A DNA stretch of 64,000 bases. It comes from Ilumatobacteraceae bacterium (GTDB lineage: Bacteria > Actinomycetota > Acidimicrobiia > Acidimicrobiales > Ilumatobacteraceae). The DNA is taken from the NCBI GenBank assembly GCA_023263695.1, contig JALQUZ010000002.1:1-64000 (forward strand), given 5' to 3'. Positions 60,683 through 64,000 of this stretch are shown here, one piece after another (the stretch's first letter is position 1; each line of letters begins with the position of its first letter). The position numbers and the translations under genes were made by a program. A model generated the notes under the pieces. The model did not search any database. It had not been told where the DNA came from and saw nothing but the letters and a program-made list of their open reading frames with translations.

Positions 60683-61392
60683 ACAGACTGACTGCTTGGG
60701 GAGTTGAAGGAATTGGCGAGATTGTTCCCGGAGATCAAATTGGCGACATTGTCGTGAGTGCCTGTCGCACCGAGCCGAATGGACCACTCCGCGACAATGA
60801 CGTAGTTGTCGTAACTCAAAAGATTGTGTCAAAGGCCGAGGGTCGGCTTGTGGAGATTGATCCAGAGGACCCACTGAGCCATAAGCAATTAGTTGAAGAT
60901 GAAGCTGTACGAATTGTGCGCAGACGTGGCGACCTGATTATTACTGAGACGAAACACGGATTCATTTGTGCGAACAGCGGAATTGATTTATCAAATGTAG
61001 AACGCGGTTTTGCAGCACTGTTGCCGCTCGACAGCGACCGATCGGCCCGCCGCATTCGCGACATTATTCAGGCGAAGTTAGGCGTGTCTGTTGGTGTCAT
61101 AGTGAGCGACACGTTTGGACGCCCATGGCGAAAAGGTTTAACCGACGTGGCTATTGGAGTTGCAGGAATTGCTGCTGTAGTTGACTTGCGCGGAACGCCA
61201 GACGCCCTTGGCCGCACCATGCAAGTCACCGAAGTATGCGTTGCAGATGAGCTGGCCAGCACCGCAGAACTGGTGATGGGAAAATCTTCTGGTATCCCTG
61301 TCGCCATCGTTCGTGGTGCAGATTCTTCATGGTTTCGTGATGCATCAATGAACGAAATCGTTCGCCCTCCGCAGGAAGACCTATTTCGCTAA
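60679..61392 (+). CDS. cofE: Coenzyme F420:L-glutamate ligase CofE (FbiB N-terminal domain equivalent)
   Basis: GVEGIGEIVPGDQIGDIV; VVVTQKIVSKAEGRLVEI; GVIVSDTFGRPWRKGLTDVAIGVAGI; ATGA overlap with cofD. Confidence 0.93.
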   Translation: MNRLTAWGVEGIGEIVPGDQIGDIVVSACRTEPNGPLRDNDVVVVTQKIVSKAEGRLVEIDPEDPLSHKQLVEDEAVRIVRRRGDLIITETKHGFICANSGIDLSNVERGFAALLPLDSDRSARRIRDIIQAKLGVSVGVIVSDTFGRPWRKGLTDVAIGVAGIAAVVDLRGTPDALGRTMQVTEVCVADELASTAELVMGKSSGIPVAIVRGADSSWFRDASMNEIVRPPQEDLFR

Positions 61393-61395
61393 CAG

Positions 61396-62328
61396 CTACT
61401 GCTGTTTGAAGTGTTGACGAATGACTGCGAGGCCATCGTGAAGGGTGGTCCATGGAGCCCATCCGAGCTGAATTTTTGCTCGAACATTTGAAACCGCAGT
61501 GCGCTGCAAGTCGGCTGGGCGTGCACCGACCTTTCTAGCTTTCACCATTGTTCCTGCAGCGAGTTGTTTAAATAATTCCTCGACTGCAGTTTGCACACCG
61601 GTTCCAATATTGATGAGCAGACCATCGCCTCGGTTCTGTGCACGCACCAAAGCGTCAACCACATCATCGATGTATACGAAGTCTCTGGTTTGTTTACCAT
61701 TGCCAAAAATCTGCGCGTCTTCGCCTCGTAAAATTGCAGCCGCAAATGCAGCAACTACTCCATCCTCTTCACGCTGCCGCAAACCGTAGACATTCGTAGT
61801 TGCAAGCACGGTGAATTCAATTCCATGTTTCTCTCGGTAGACGCCAAGTAAATCGATCAAAGTTTGAGCCATTACATGGGGAACGCCAATTGCATCGTTT
61901 TTCCTGCCTTCCTTAACAGGAAGATGCTTGGCATGCACTTCTCCATAGATCAGCCCAGCAGCAATGCACACCACTACCTTTTTCACGCCGTGATTTCGCG
62001 CCGCCTCCAACACCGACAGCAACATGGGAACCGCTCGCATGACCGATGAATTATCGGATGCTTGCGGCGCAAGTAACGCGAAGTGGTACAGCACATCTGG
62101 TCTACGGAGTCCAACGAGTTCTGCAAACTCAAGACTTGTGACATCGAGATGATGAAACCTCAGTTGCCCACCCATTGCGCGTGCATCGGCAAGATTGGCA
62201 AGCGAACCAGTGGAAAGGTCGTCAACCACTTCTACTGCGTGGCCATCGGCAAGAAGACGTTCAGTGAGATGTGAACCAATAAAACCTGCTCCGCCACACA
62301 CCATCACCGATGTGGTGGATGTAGCCAT
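61396..62328 (-). CDS. NAD-dependent epimerase/dehydratase (SDR)
   Basis: VMVCGGAGFIGSHLTERLLADGHAVEVVDDLSTG; DFVYIDDVVDALVRA. Confidence 0.9.
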   Translation of the reverse strand: MATSTTSVMVCGGAGFIGSHLTERLLADGHAVEVVDDLSTGSLANLADARAMGGQLRFHHLDVTSLEFAELVGLRRPDVLYHFALLAPQASDNSSVMRAVPMLLSVLEAARNHGVKKVVVCIAAGLIYGEVHAKHLPVKEGRKNDAIGVPHVMAQTLIDLLGVYREKHGIEFTVLATTNVYGLRQREEDGVVAAFAAAILRGEDAQIFGNGKQTRDFVYIDDVVDALVRAQNRGDGLLINIGTGVQTAVEELFKQLAAGTMVKARKVGARPADLQRTAVSNVRAKIQLGWAPWTTLHDGLAVIRQHFKQQ

Positions 62329-62330
62329 GA

Positions 62331-63332
62331 CTAGGAAATCTCTCCCTCAGGGAATCGTCCACCTGTGGATAGTTGACCTTCCGGCACAACTCCAGTTGGG
62401 CCAACAATGCAGTCAACAAGATGAGCATCGCTACCAACATTGCCCATCACGATTGATCGATCGATAACTACGCCACTGCCAATGACCGCGCCATTCAGTA
62501 ATACGGAATTACTGACTCGTGCATTCTCGCCAACATTTACGTTCGCAGAAATCACTGCGTCACGGACAACTGCGCTTCCTGCAATTACCGCACTTGCATG
62601 AACGGCAGCGTCGGCAGGATTACGCAATTGTGCAGCAATGTCGCAGTTGGCTTGCACGTAGGTGTCGGGTCTGCCTGCATCGATCCAGTAGTCATCTGTT
62701 GCCATCGCAAACAATGTGCCTTCGGCTACGAGCTGCGGAAAAGTAACGCGCTCAATAGAGAGTTTTTCGGTGCCAGGCATGAGTGCAAGCGTTGACTCTT
62801 CCATCACATACGTACCTGCGCTCGCAAAACGACTTTCCGTTTCGCCGGGCTGTGGTTTTTCAACGAAGCGCAATACTCGCCCATCAGCATCTGTTTCAAC
62901 GATTCCGAATTGTGATGGATCGTCTACCGGTGTAAGCGAGATGGTCGCCTGCGCTCCACTGCGGCGATGAAAAGCAACCAGGTCTGCAACATTGAGATCG
63001 GTCATCACATCACCATTAGCAACAATGAACGTGCCGGTAATGCCTGCGGCACGAGCAGCAAACCCAATTGCTCCAGCAGTGTCTAGCGGTGTTGATTCAA
63101 CCGCGTACGACATGCGAACATCGGCACACATATTGTTTGGAAACTCTGCGAAAAACGGTTCGGGTTTAAACCCAAGCGCCAACACCACATCAGTGACTCC
63201 GCCTTCGGCAAGACGATTAACGAGCCTGCGAATCATCGGCACGTGCGCAATCGGCAACAACGGTTTTGGAATTGAATAAGTTAGTGGCCTCAGCCGAGTA
63301 CCAAAACCTCCAACGAGCACGACTGCGTGCAT
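62331..63332 (-). CDS. NDP-sugar pyrophosphorylase, mannose-1-phosphate guanylyltransferase-like
   Basis: AVVLVGGFGTRLRPLTYSIPKPLLPIAHVPMI; FIVANGDVMTDLN; C-terminal left-handed beta-helix repeats. Confidence 0.88.
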   Translation of the reverse strand: MHAVVLVGGFGTRLRPLTYSIPKPLLPIAHVPMIRRLVNRLAEGGVTDVVLALGFKPEPFFAEFPNNMCADVRMSYAVESTPLDTAGAIGFAARAAGITGTFIVANGDVMTDLNVADLVAFHRRSGAQATISLTPVDDPSQFGIVETDADGRVLRFVEKPQPGETESRFASAGTYVMEESTLALMPGTEKLSIERVTFPQLVAEGTLFAMATDDYWIDAGRPDTYVQANCDIAAQLRNPADAAVHASAVIAGSAVVRDAVISANVNVGENARVSNSVLLNGAVIGSGVVIDRSIVMGNVGSDAHLVDCIVGPTGVVPEGQLSTGGRFPEGEIS

Positions 63333-63342
63333 CGCGGGTGAA

Positions 63343-63999
63343 CTATCCCTGATAGTCCGCGAGGGAATCTGCGACAGCAGGACGAGGTACTTCTACACCG
63401 TCTGGAGCAAATGACAGCACCACCGTCATTTGATTATCAATCTTCACACCACCAAAGCTGGCTATTGACAGCTTTGATGCAGCTGATCCGCTCTCCCAAA
63501 CATTGACGCTGATCTTCGCATCCTTGTTTGCACACTTGGTGTCGGCTTCAGAAATCTTTGTTCCATCGGCAAGCGTGATCGAGTCATCAGTAACGGTCAT
63601 GCCATACAAGCCAAAAATGGTGTCGAGTTTTGCTTTGCGTTGTCCTGCAAGAACTTGCGGCATCCACCCAACAATTCCATCGCCGATAATTGCTGCAGGC
63701 ACATCGTTTGTCACCGCAGCAAATTTGTCGGACGGATTAAGTGTTGCGGCATCTGGTTGCTTCAAATTTGTTGCAAGCGCATCACAATTAAAGAATGCAA
63801 ACGCTGTTGCATACTTTTGCTCTGCTGTGACCGATGCATCAACTGCAGTTCCACCTTGTCGCGCGTACGCAATAAGGACGGCGCCAAGCACGAGAACAGC
63901 GAGTACAACGGTTGGGAAAACCGATCCACCTTGGAAGCGGACCTTTTTGCCTTTGCCCTTTTCTGCAAGACGGGCGATTTTTTTAGCTGATGATGTGCG
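63343..63999 (-). CDS. Membrane-anchored protein of unknown function, 5' end beyond the window
   Basis: Open frame continues to the window edge: ..RTSSAKKIARLAEKGKGKKVRFQGGSVFPTVVLAVLVLGAVLIAYARQGG.., Lys-rich N-terminal tail then one TM. Confidence 0.65.
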   Translation of the reverse strand, partial: RTSSAKKIARLAEKGKGKKVRFQGGSVFPTVVLAVLVLGAVLIAYARQGGTAVDASVTAEQKYATAFAFFNCDALATNLKQPDAATLNPSDKFAAVTNDVPAAIIGDGIVGWMPQVLAGQRKAKLDTIFGLYGMTVTDDSITLADGTKISEADTKCANKDAKISVNVWESGSAASKLSIASFGGVKIDNQMTVVLSFAPDGVEVPRPAVADSLADYQG

Positions 64000-64000
64000 T

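Noticed and set aside
1-64000. CRISPR arrays, rRNA operons, long repeats
   Set aside because: No regularly spaced repeats or rRNA-like sequence noticed on reading. Only the short tmRNA tandem units stood out.

Overview
The window is a gene-dense, mostly housekeeping segment of an actinobacterial chromosome. I infer Acidimicrobiia/Ilumatobacter-like from a WhiG-type sigma factor, F420 genes and gene order, but this is not proven. The left arm holds ispG(partial)-rseP-dxr-cdsA-frr-pyrH-tsf-rpsB, a degenerate M23 gene, whiG, xerC, dprA and comM. The middle holds three PLP enzymes around an unusual tRNA, rdgB-rph-murI, cysM with a JAMM protease, and smpB-ssrA. An accessory/catabolic block follows at about 22.4-36.5 kb, then ftsX-ftsE-prfB-secA-comF and ahcY-Trm112-manB. 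The right arm is a cell-surface polysaccharide region interleaved with ftsH and the F420 genes cofD-cofE. I saw no CRISPR array, rRNA, transposase or phage module. The observations most worth checking are: (1) a 73-nt tRNA with a short variable loop but a UAG (Leu, CUA-reading) anticodon, ending 2 nt before a GTG-started CDS; (2) a tmRNA with three 19-nt tandem units; (3) an Stf0-type sulfotransferase abutting menB; (4) an uncharacterised seven-gene catabolic operon in a block next to ssrA; (5) CysM and a Mec-like JAMM protease without adjacent CysO; (6) an M23-like protein with apparently lost metal ligands; (7) a candidate structured leader upstream of rpsB. I found no clearly new multi-gene defence or mobile system.
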